Positions 26,869 to 33,847 of a stretch of 64,000 nt of DNA are shown one piece after another (within the stretch, counting starts at the first letter, position 1; each line of letters opens with the position of its first letter). The DNA lies in NCBI RefSeq assembly GCF_002024805.1, contig NZ_CP014337.1, forward strand, positions 1,240,001-1,304,000, read 5' to 3'. Origin of the DNA: Elizabethkingia bruuniana. GTDB taxonomy: Bacteria > Bacteroidota > Bacteroidia > Flavobacteriales > Weeksellaceae. The notes below the pieces were generated by a model. The model ran no database searches. It was not told the DNA's origin and saw only the letters and a program-made list of their open reading frames with translations. Position numbers and translations under genes: made by a program.

Positions 26869-27918
26869 ATGAAAACTTCTGATTTTAATTTTAACCTACC
26901 TGATCATCTTTTAGCTGAACACCCATCCGAAAACCGTGATGAAGCAAAATTGATGGTTTTAGACCGTAAAACTCAAACAATCGAGCACAAGCTTTTTAAA
27001 GATGTAATCGATTATTTTAACGAGGATGATTTATTTATCTTCAACAATACTAAAGTATTCCCGGCTCGTCTTTATGGAAATAAAGAAAAGACAGGTGCTA
27101 AAATTGAAGTATTCTTACTTCGTGAATTAGATCGTGAAGCTCGTGTATGGGATGTATTAGTAGATCCGGCAAGAAAGATAAGAATTGGTAACAAACTTTT
27201 CTTTACAGAAGACGAAAGCTTAGTTGCTGAAGTTATCGATAATACAACTTCAAGAGGTAGAACACTTCGTTTCTTATTCGATGGTAGCTACGAAGAGTTC
27301 AGAGCTAAATTAACTGAACTTGGAGAAACTCCACTTCCTAAATACATCAAAAGAGATGTTGAACCAGAAGATGCTGAGCGTTACCAGACAATTTATGCAG
27401 AAATAGAAGGAGCTGTAGCAGCACCAACTGCAGGACTTCACTTCTCTAAGCATTTGATGAAGAGAATGGAGATCAAAGGGATCAACTTTGCAAATGTAAC
27501 ATTACACGTTGGTTTAGGAACTTTCAACCCAATTGAGGTAGAAGACCTTTCTAAGCATAAAATGGAATGTGAGCAGGCTATCATTACTCAGGATAACGCT
27601 GACATCATTAATAAAGCAATTGAAGAAAACCGTAGAGTGTGTGCAGTAGGAACAACTACTATGCGTGCTATCGAGACTTCGGTTTCTACAAACAGAAGAC
27701 TTAGTGCTTACGAAGGATGGACTAACAAATTTATCTATCCTCCTTACGATTTTGGTATTGCAAATGCAATGATTACCAACTTCCACACACCAAAGTCTAC
27801 ATTAATTATGATGATCGCTGCTTTTGCAGGTAGAGATTTTGTAATGCAAGCATATGAAGAAGCTATTAAGAATGACTATAAGTTCTATTCTTATGGTGAT
27901 GCAATGCTTATTCTTTAA
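26869..27918 (+). CDS. queA: S-adenosylmethionine:tRNA ribosyltransferase-isomerase
   Basis: 349 residues. Family blocks are plain: [26 protein letters not shown] at the start, [39 protein letters not shown] and GTTTMRAIE. It transfers and isomerises the ribosyl moiety of SAM to preQ1-tRNA, giving epoxyqueuosine at the wobble position of GUN tRNAs. It is monocistronic between a good promoter and a strong terminator. Confidence 0.98.
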   Translation: MKTSDFNFNLPDHLLAEHPSENRDEAKLMVLDRKTQTIEHKLFKDVIDYFNEDDLFIFNNTKVFPARLYGNKEKTGAKIEVFLLRELDREARVWDVLVDPARKIRIGNKLFFTEDESLVAEVIDNTTSRGRTLRFLFDGSYEEFRAKLTELGETPLPKYIKRDVEPEDAERYQTIYAEIEGAVAAPTAGLHFSKHLMKRMEIKGINFANVTLHVGLGTFNPIEVEDLSKHKMECEQAIITQDNADIINKAIEENRRVCAVGTTTMRAIETSVSTNRRLSAYEGWTNKFIYPPYDFGIANAMITNFHTPKSTLIMMIAAFAGRDFVMQAYEEAIKNDYKFYSYGDAMLIL

Positions 27919-27931
27919 TAAAGACTAAAAT

Positions 27932-27984
27932 AAACAGTTGGCAGTAGCAGTATTTTACTGTGTATTGCCAACTGTTTGCTTTTT
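27932..27984 (+). terminator. Terminator after queA
   Basis: AAACAGTTGGCA pairs perfectly with TGCCAACTGTTT, with a weaker inner stem, followed by GCTTTTTT. Confidence 0.9.
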
Positions 27985-27997
27985 TATACTATACAAC

Positions 27998-28009
27998 TGA
28001 CAATTGTCA
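27998..28009. promoter_or_regulatory. 12-bp palindrome TGACAATTGTCA before rlmN
   Basis: Perfect palindrome ending 5 bp before the rlmN start codon. It may be a protein site or may influence translation; no known regulator is assigned. Confidence 0.35.
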
Positions 28010-28014
28010 ACTCA

Positions 28015-29058
28015 ATGAAAGACATCCGCACACTTTCCCTGGACCAGCTAAAAGAATACTTTGTATCGCTTGGAGAGAAGCCTTTCCGCGCGAAACAGGT
28101 TTATGACTGGTTATGGTCCAAAAACCTGCACTCTATAGACGAAATGACCAATCTCTCGAAGCCTTTGAGAGAAAGAATTGCACTGGAGTATACGATTAAT
28201 CCGGTATCTGTAGATTTAATGCAGAAAAGTACAGACGGAACTATTAAAAACGGAGTAAAGCTACACGATAACCTGATGGTAGAAAGTGTGCTTATTCCTA
28301 CAGAAACCAGAACTACTGCTTGTGTATCTTCACAGGTTGGCTGTTCATTGAACTGCGAATTTTGTGCTACAGCGAAACTAAAACGTATGCGTAATCTTGA
28401 AGTTGCCGAGATCGTGGATCAGGTAGCTTTAATAGACAGACAAAGCCGTTTATATTTCGACAGGCCGCTTTCCAATATCGTATTTATGGGAATGGGAGAG
28501 CCTATGATGAATTATAAAAACGTTGTGGAAGCCATTCATAAAATTACCAAGCCCGAAGGTTTGGGAATGTCACCGAGAAGAATTACCGTTTCTACTTCCG
28601 GTATACCGAAGATGATCAAGATGCTGGCGGATGAAGAGCTAAAAGTAAAATTAGCACTTTCCCTTCACTCAGCGATTGAGCATAAGCGTAATGAGATTAT
28701 GCCATTCTCGGATAAGTTTCCTTTAACCGATATTATGGAAGCTTTGCAATATTGGTATCAGAAAACAGGATCCGTAATTACTTTTGAATACTGTGTATGG
28801 AAAGGAATTAATGATGGTGATGAAGATATTAAAGCGCTGATTAAATACTGTCGACAGATTCCTTCTAAAGTTAATCTTATTCAGTACAATCCGATTGGTG
28901 AAGGTAAATACGATCACAGAAGTATTGCTGCTGAAGAAAAGTATGTTCGCGAATTGGAAAAAGCAGGTATAACTGTAATGGTAAGAAAAAGCCGTGGTGG
29001 TGATATCGATGCAGCTTGTGGTCAGCTGGCCAACAAAACAACTGAAAGTGAAGCTTAA
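28015..29058 (+). CDS. rlmN: 23S rRNA (A2503-C2) / tRNA A37 methyltransferase
   Basis: 347 residues from ATG 28015; the frame continues upstream into the queA terminator region, which is rejected. Radical-SAM cysteines are Cys110, Cys114 and Cys117 in CSLNCEFCATAKLKR. The C-terminal GGDIDAACGQLA carries the second, methyl-carrying cysteine that separates RlmN/Cfr from other radical-SAM enzymes. It makes 2-methyladenosine at 23S A2503 and in some tRNAs. RlmN is the default call over Cfr in a housekeeping context. The following gene starts inside its 3' end. Confidence 0.95.
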   Translation: MKDIRTLSLDQLKEYFVSLGEKPFRAKQVYDWLWSKNLHSIDEMTNLSKPLRERIALEYTINPVSVDLMQKSTDGTIKNGVKLHDNLMVESVLIPTETRTTACVSSQVGCSLNCEFCATAKLKRMRNLEVAEIVDQVALIDRQSRLYFDRPLSNIVFMGMGEPMMNYKNVVEAIHKITKPEGLGMSPRRITVSTSGIPKMIKMLADEELKVKLALSLHSAIEHKRNEIMPFSDKFPLTDIMEALQYWYQKTGSVITFEYCVWKGINDGDEDIKALIKYCRQIPSKVNLIQYNPIGEGKYDHRSIAAEEKYVRELEKAGITVMVRKSRGGDIDAACGQLANKTTESEA

Positions 29059-29923
29059 ATACCTTTTCATAGCTTTGGTAATGGCTCAGGTTTCCTTTGC
29101 ACAGGAAGTCCGGACCTTAAAGCTAAAGCCTTTTGAAAAGACTCTTATCTCTGATACACTAAAAGAAAGTTCGGGTTTAACCATTATAAAAGGAAAGCTG
29201 CTAAGCTTTAATGATAGTGGTAATCCTGCCGAAATCTATGAGCTGAACCCAAATAACGGTAGCATTGGTAAAACTTATAAAACTAATGCTGTAAATATAG
29301 ACTGGGAAGCAATAACCAATGACAGCGAAAATATCTATGTAGGTGATTTTGGCAATAATCTGGGAAACAGAAAGGATCTCACTATTTATAAAATTCCTTT
29401 CAATCCGGAAACTGAAAACCTGACATATACTTCCAGAATTAATTTCTTCTACCCGGAACAACAAGATTTTTCTTCCAAAAACAGAAATAATGATTTCGAT
29501 GCAGAAGCCATGATTCTTCTGAACGGAAAAATTCATCTGTTCACCAAAGAGTGGAAGAGCAAGTCGGTATCTCATTATATTATAGATCCAACCACCGAAA
29601 CCCTGCAGCCTGCACAAAAAACAGAATCTTATCAATCAGATTTTGTAGTGACAGACGCTACTTACTATCAGGGGAAACTATACCTTATTGGCTATACCAA
29701 AGGAGCTAATGTTTATTTGTTATCATGCGAAGAAACTGCTCCCGGAGTGTTCTTTAACGGTAAAATACAGAAATACTTTCTGGGGATGGCCACACGCTTC
29801 GGGCAAATAGAAGGGCTAACAGCTACAGAAGAAGGTTTGTATATTTCCGGAGAGCAATTCAAATTTAAAATCATTAATGCCAGACAACGATTATATTTCT
29901 TACCATTTAAAGAACTTAATTGA
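29048..29923 (+). CDS. Secreted protein, probable beta-propeller fold
   Basis: 291 residues from GTG 29048, overlapping rlmN by 11 bp; this start is chosen because it directly precedes a signal peptide (KLKYLFIALVMAQVSFAQ). ATG codons farther upstream lie deep in rlmN. The mature part has repeated strands with blocks such as LKESSGLTIIKGKLLSFNDSG, NIDWEAITNDSENIYVGDFGNN and QIEGLTATEEGLYISGE, resembling propeller blades of SdiA-regulated/YncE-like secreted proteins. The function is unknown. Translational coupling with rlmN is likely. Confidence 0.75.
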   Translation: MKLKYLFIALVMAQVSFAQEVRTLKLKPFEKTLISDTLKESSGLTIIKGKLLSFNDSGNPAEIYELNPNNGSIGKTYKTNAVNIDWEAITNDSENIYVGDFGNNLGNRKDLTIYKIPFNPETENLTYTSRINFFYPEQQDFSSKNRNNDFDAEAMILLNGKIHLFTKEWKSKSVSHYIIDPTTETLQPAQKTESYQSDFVVTDATYYQGKLYLIGYTKGANVYLLSCEETAPGVFFNGKIQKYFLGMATRFGQIEGLTATEEGLYISGEQFKFKIINARQRLYFLPFKELN

Positions 29924-29924
29924 T

Positions 29925-29932
29925 TATATTTG
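29925..29932 (+). promoter_or_regulatory. -7 box of the polyprenyl synthase gene
   Basis: TATATTTG just after the preceding stop codon, 44 bp before the GTG start. No clear TTG -33 box. Confidence 0.5.
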
Positions 29933-29975
29933 TGTTTCGAAAATTTAACATCATCCAGATTTAACCAGCGATCCA

Positions 29976-30953
29976 GTGGCTAATATTGTAGAGGAAATCA
30001 AAAGTCCGATAAAAGAAAACATGAAACTTTTTGAAAAGAAGTTTTATGAATCTATGAAAAGTAATGTTTCATTATTGGATAAAGTGACGCAGTTTATTGT
30101 AACCACCAAAGGGAAACAAATGCGTCCTATGTTTGTATTTCTGTGCGCTAATCTGGTAGGAGAGGTAACCGAAAAAACCTATCGTGGAGCTTCTATGATA
30201 GAGCTTATTCATACTGCAACTCTGGTACACGATGATGTGGTGGATGAATCTTTCAAACGCCGTAATTTTTTCTCCATCAATGCACTCTGGAAAAACAAAA
30301 TTGCTGTTTTAGTAGGCGATTATTTACTTTCAAAAAGTGTATTGCTTTCTACAGATAACAAAGATTTCGATTTACTGGCAGTAATCTCCAGAACCATACG
30401 AGAAATGGCAGAAGGAGAACTTCTTCAGTTGGAAAAAGCCCGTAAACTGGATATTACGGAAGATGTTTATTACGAAATTATCCGTCAGAAAACAGCTACG
30501 CTTATAGCCGCTTGTTGTGAGGTCGGTGTCCGGTCCAATAACGTGGATGAAGATACAGCTCTTAAAATGAAAGAGTTTGGTACTTATACAGGAATGGCCT
30601 TTCAGATTAAAGATGACTTATTCGATTATCTGAGCAGCAATATTATAGGTAAGCCTGTAGGAATAGATATCCAGGAACAAAAAATGACACTGCCGTTAAT
30701 CTATACACTTAGAACGGCTGATCCGGAGAAACGTAAATATTTTTTCGAAACGATCAAACGTTATAACAAGAAACCTAAAAGAGTAAAAGAACTTATTGAG
30801 TTCGTGAAAACTTCTGGTGGTCTTGATTATGCAATTGGTATTATGAAGGATTTCCAACAAAAAGCTGTAGATATTCTGGATACTTTCCCCGATTCTGAGG
30901 CAAAGAAATCTTTACGTCTGATGCTGGATTACGTTATCGAACGTAAATTCTAA
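29976..30953 (+). CDS. Polyprenyl (octaprenyl-type) diphosphate synthase
   Basis: 325 residues from GTG 29976. The first aspartate-rich motif is LVHDDVVDES and the second FQIKDDLFDYL, defining a trans-isoprenyl diphosphate synthase; G-K-x-x-R is seen as KGKQMRPM. The size and motif spacing suit long-chain synthases making the menaquinone side chain. The product length is set by residues before the first motif and was not determined. It is followed by a strong hairpin. Confidence 0.9.
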   Translation: MANIVEEIKSPIKENMKLFEKKFYESMKSNVSLLDKVTQFIVTTKGKQMRPMFVFLCANLVGEVTEKTYRGASMIELIHTATLVHDDVVDESFKRRNFFSINALWKNKIAVLVGDYLLSKSVLLSTDNKDFDLLAVISRTIREMAEGELLQLEKARKLDITEDVYYEIIRQKTATLIAACCEVGVRSNNVDEDTALKMKEFGTYTGMAFQIKDDLFDYLSSNIIGKPVGIDIQEQKMTLPLIYTLRTADPEKRKYFFETIKRYNKKPKRVKELIEFVKTSGGLDYAIGIMKDFQQKAVDILDTFPDSEAKKSLRLMLDYVIERKF

Positions 30954-31000
30954 TTTTTCTATAATTTATAAATCAAAATAGTATAGTCTATTAATGTTAA

Positions 31001-31029
31001 GCTCTTCGACGATGCTTGGAGTGACATAA
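31001..31029. repeat. Interspersed repeat fragment CTCTTCGA..AGTGACA
   Basis: GCTCTTCGAC followed by GGAGTGACA; shares strings with 11469-11520 and, inverted, with 31171-31206. Confidence 0.45.
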
Positions 31030-31048
31030 TTAGGTTCTAAATTTAATC

Positions 31049-31085
31049 AGCCCTGTCAAGGTTTTAAACCTTGACAGGGCTTTTT
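31049..31085 (+). terminator. 16-bp perfect hairpin, terminator and repeat copy 1
   Basis: AGCCCTGTCAAGGTTT pairs with AAACCTTGACAGGGCT around a single T, followed by TTTTT. It can end the polyprenyl synthase transcript. A related hairpin lies at 31239-31267. Confidence 0.75.
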
Positions 31086-31170
31086 ATAACTTCTGGTTTG
31101 TGTTAAATGGAGATTTAGAGTTTTTAATCACAAATAGAGAGAATTTTCTGGTATAAAAAAGTATCTGGAT

Positions 31171-31206
31171 ACAGTGTCACTCTGAGCGAAGTCGAAGAGT
31201 ATTCCG
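31171..31206. repeat. Interspersed repeat fragment, inverted copy
   Basis: GTGTCACTCTGAGCGAAG and TCGAAGAGTATTCCG; read on the minus strand this gives AATACTCTTCGA...GAGTGACA, the same order as at 11469. Confidence 0.5.
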
Positions 31207-31238
31207 ATGATCTATTATTAAATCAAATAATTTATTAG

Positions 31239-31267
31239 CCTTGTCAAGGTTCCAAACCTTGACAAGG
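31239..31267. repeat. Hairpin repeat copy 2 (CCTTGTCAAGGTT)
   Basis: CCTTGTCAAGGTT pairs with AACCTTGACAAGG; the core TCAAGGTT..AACCTTGA is shared with 31049-31081. It has no T-run, so it is a repeat rather than a terminator. Confidence 0.6.
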
Positions 31268-31271
31268 ATTT

Positions 31272-31303
31272 ATAAGAAAAAGAGGCCTTTCAAAGACCTC
31301 TTC
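31272..31303 (-). terminator. Terminator of the DUF1349 gene
   Basis: AAGAGGCCTTT/AAAGACCTCTT stem (one G-U); on the minus strand it is followed by TTTTTCTT. Confidence 0.85.
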
Positions 31304-31337
31304 CCCTTATTTACTATATGAAAAAAGAATAATGTAA

Positions 31338-31988
31338 TTATTCCTGATTTTCCTTTAACCACTTTAATCTTCTCTGGTCCGGAAGGTGCTTCACACTAAA
31401 GTTTTCAAATTTTGCCAGAAAACCTTTTCCATCCGGACTGGCACCCATTAAGCCAACCATAACCGGAGTATTGTCCTGTAGATAGGCATTGCGCATTAGC
31501 TGGTAGTTTGTATCATCAAAAGAATAATAAATTTCTACAGCATCCAGCTTCCTTACAGCTTTTATCCAGATATATGGAAGGCTTTTATCTAGGCTAATCA
31601 TACTCCAGTCACTTGTTTTATGGGTAACAACACTGCTGATGTTGTATTTGCCATCCACAAACTCAATACCAGTTTTTATATAATTTTCCTTATCAATGCG
31701 AAGCATTAGTCCGGCTTGATCAAATCTTTCTTTGTAATCTCCGGTAATTTTTACTTTTACTTCAAATTCACCACCATAAACTCCATAACAGAAGGGAGCA
31801 TCGTCTACCGTAAATCCATAATGGGATATTCGCCAGTAATCGCTTTGCGGAGTTACAAACATCTGAAGGCTGTTGTTTTTAATCTCCCATTTCTCAGGTT
31901 CATTAAACCATTGAAGCTTTTCCAGTTTTTGGGCAGAAACCTGTTGTAGCGTTATGCTGCCAATCATAAACAATAATAGTTTTCGCAT
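31338..31988 (-). CDS. Secreted DUF1349-family protein (concanavalin-like)
   Basis: 216 residues with the signal peptide MRKLLLFMIGSITLQQVSAQ. The mature part covers a DUF1349 domain: WRISHYGFTVDDAPFCY, FEVKVKITGDYKERFDQAGLMLRID and EFVDGKYNISSVVTHKTSDWSMI. The fold is that of a jelly-roll lectin/glucanase; relatives are often labelled regulation of enolase 1 without functional proof. A carbohydrate-related role is plausible. It is divergent from a PAS-LuxR regulator gene, which might control it. Confidence 0.85.
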   Translation of the reverse strand: MRKLLLFMIGSITLQQVSAQKLEKLQWFNEPEKWEIKNNSLQMFVTPQSDYWRISHYGFTVDDAPFCYGVYGGEFEVKVKITGDYKERFDQAGLMLRIDKENYIKTGIEFVDGKYNISSVVTHKTSDWSMISLDKSLPYIWIKAVRKLDAVEIYYSFDDTNYQLMRNAYLQDNTPVMVGLMGASPDGKGFLAKFENFSVKHLPDQRRLKWLKENQE

Positions 31989-32023
31989 ATTAATGTTGTT
32001 TTTAGCTTAATTGATTATTTTCG

Positions 32024-32054
32024 CAAAGCTATAATAGACCAACATAGGTAGCAA
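32024..32054 (-). promoter_or_regulatory. Promoter of the DUF1349 gene
   Basis: On the minus strand TTG (32054-32052), 20-nt gap, TAGCTTTG (32031-32024): a full consensus match. Leader about 30 nt. Confidence 0.75.
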
Positions 32055-32074
32055 TACTGATTAATAGCCATTTT

Positions 32075-32839
32075 ATGGAAGATAATATAGGTACAACTTT
32101 AAATGAGCAACTGCTTCAGCAGAATTTTGGCAAGGAAAACAATCCGGAAGCTCAATTATTGGCAGGACAGAATATTGCAAAGGTATATGCACAAACAGAA
32201 AATGCAATTGCTGTACTAAGTGATCTGGTATCAGATAAAAGTTATATCTATTACGGAAATATGGCTGCCACATTAGGACTCACAAATGAAAAGTCTGAAA
32301 TACCTTCTATATGGGAAAAAGATGTATTGGAGAGAATTCATCCGGATGATCTTACTGAAAAATACCGAATGGAGCTGTACTTTTTTCATTTTCTGAAAGG
32401 TATAGCACAGGATAACAGAAGAAATTATCACGTCTCCAGTGCTGTACGGATGAAAACTTCTCAGGGAAGTTATTTGCCGGTATGGCACCGTATATTCTAT
32501 ATTAACAGTACGCCGAACGGAAGCATAGGTTTAGTATTATGTCTTTACAGTTTTTCATCACATCCCGGACAGAATTCTTATGAAGGAATGATTGTAAATA
32601 CCACTACCGGGGAAATTGTAAAAACCAGTAAACCCGAATTAGATAATATATTATCGGAACGGGAAAAAGAAATTCTGACATTTATAAAAAATGGAAAGCT
32701 GAGCAAAGAAATTGCTGCTGAATTATCTATAAGCCTGCATACCGTTAACCGTCATCGCCAGAATATTCTGGAAAAGCTTCATGTAAACAATTCTTTCGAA
32801 GCTTGTTATAAAGCAGAATGCCTTGGGTGGATTAGTTAG
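32075..32839 (+). CDS. PAS-like sensor / LuxR-type DNA-binding regulator
   Basis: 254 residues. The N-terminal two thirds contain a PAS-like domain (YYGNMAATLGLTN...DVLERIHPDDL, then VRMKTSQGSYLPVWHRI and a closing strand). The C-terminal 65 residues are a LuxR/GerE helix-turn-helix: LSEREKEILTFIKNGKLSKEIAAELSISLHTVNRHRQNILEKL. There is no receiver domain, so it is not a response regulator. It is divergent from the DUF1349 gene and its 3' end overlaps the convergent membrane-protein gene by 8 bp. The ligand is unknown. Confidence 0.88.
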   Translation: MEDNIGTTLNEQLLQQNFGKENNPEAQLLAGQNIAKVYAQTENAIAVLSDLVSDKSYIYYGNMAATLGLTNEKSEIPSIWEKDVLERIHPDDLTEKYRMELYFFHFLKGIAQDNRRNYHVSSAVRMKTSQGSYLPVWHRIFYINSTPNGSIGLVLCLYSFSSHPGQNSYEGMIVNTTTGEIVKTSKPELDNILSEREKEILTFIKNGKLSKEIAAELSISLHTVNRHRQNILEKLHVNNSFEACYKAECLGWIS

Positions 32840-33374
32840 GAAAAGTTGTATAAAGAATATATTCCATACTTTTTTTGAAATAAGTCTTTTTTTCGAAATC
32901 CGGTTTTCCAAAGAAAGAATCCAACTGATCAGCAGGTGTAAGGATTGTACTTGTTTTCATACCGAGATTTGCCATTCCTACAAATATTTTAGTTTTCCTG
33001 CCATCCTTTTCTAAAAATAGTAGATAAGAATAATCGGTATTATTTCTTATTTCCAGTTTTTCAATATTTTCATAAAGAACTACGCTATTAATATTTTTAG
33101 ACGAGATAATAGCTTGTTTGTCTTCAAAGCAAATCTTAAAATTACTGGCAAGAAGCTTTTTGAAAAGAAAAGAGAGAAGAAAGAAAACAATAATTGCGGC
33201 AATACCCATTATCATAATTCCCACAGCCCTGGGTATTTTGTTTAGCTGATAGCTAATAACAATAGCCATAAATATTGTCGGGATAAGAAATATAGACAAT
33301 ATGATAAAAAATATAGATAGCCGGTACTGAGATTGTGTCATTCCCCTAAAACTTAAAGTAATTTTTTCTTTCAT
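32832..33374 (-). CDS. Hypothetical membrane protein with PH-like domain
   Basis: 180 residues. Two adjacent hydrophobic segments (about residues 18-42 and 48-72) are followed by a soluble beta-rich domain (FKICFEDKQAIISSKNINSVVLYENIEKLEIRNN..YLLFLEKDGRKTKIFVG) resembling bacterial PH domains. Its stop codon overlaps the end of the convergent regulator gene by 8 bp. The function is unknown. A second small membrane-protein gene lies upstream on the same strand. Confidence 0.75.
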   Translation of the reverse strand: MKEKITLSFRGMTQSQYRLSIFFIILSIFLIPTIFMAIVISYQLNKIPRAVGIMIMGIAAIIVFFLLSFLFKKLLASNFKICFEDKQAIISSKNINSVVLYENIEKLEIRNNTDYSYLLFLEKDGRKTKIFVGMANLGMKTSTILTPADQLDSFFGKPDFEKKTYFKKSMEYILYTTFPN

Positions 33375-33426
33375 AATTATTAAAATAATAAGAGCAGTAA
33401 TATTTCCTTTTGAATAAATAACAGAT

Positions 33427-33726
33427 TTAATTAATCAAATCTAAGAAAACAATAATAACAACAGAAATAGCTAAAGCAGTTAATGCGATAATAAAAAACA
33501 AGTCGGCAATCCGTTCGTATTTATAAGATTTTTTTTCCGATTCTGTACGTATGGCAAGAAAAGAGAGGATACAACTAGCCATTAAAAGCAAACTTGCAAC
33601 TGCTGCAAAATCATCCAAATAGGTTCCTTTTGACAGTTTTGCGACTTTTAGTGAAGTGATGATTACTAAACAAAACCCCAAAAGATTTGAGGATGTGTTA
33701 AGAATATGCTGTGATTTTCTTTTCAT
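33427..33726 (-). CDS. Small hypothetical three-helix membrane protein
   Basis: 99 residues with three hydrophobic segments (about 12-28, 37-57 and 75-97) and charged connecting loops including TESEKKSYKYERI. It shares strand and short spacing (52 bp) with the PH-like membrane-protein gene, so an operon is likely. I do not recognise a family. Confidence 0.65.
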   Translation of the reverse strand: MKRKSQHILNTSSNLLGFCLVIITSLKVAKLSKGTYLDDFAAVASLLLMASCILSFLAIRTESEKKSYKYERIADLFFIIALTALAISVVIIVFLDLIN

Positions 33727-33824
33727 TACTAAAGCTCTCGTTTTTTTTAACTAATTTATGTAAATAAGCATTACGAGGCAGTTTTTTAATAAATTTTATG
33801 ATAAATAAATAAATACTAAATTCT

Positions 33825-33832
33825 TATATTTG
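33825..33832 (+). promoter_or_regulatory. -7 box of the E1 gene, very short leader
   Basis: TATATTTG ends 15 bp before the ATG at 33848, giving a leader of about 10 nt. No TTG -33 box at a normal distance. Confidence 0.55.
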
Positions 33833-33847
33833 TAAAAATGCTTTACA

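Larger units (their letters stand above)
31086..31337. other. Gene-free repeat mosaic
   Basis: Together with 30954-31085 this makes a 384-bp stretch without a gene. It holds two related hairpins, two inverted CTCTTCGA-type fragments and the terminator of the DUF1349 gene. No frame with coding character was seen. Confidence 0.6.

Noticed and set aside
31049-31303. CRISPR-like array
   Set aside because: Only two hairpin copies with unlike flanks and no regular spacers.
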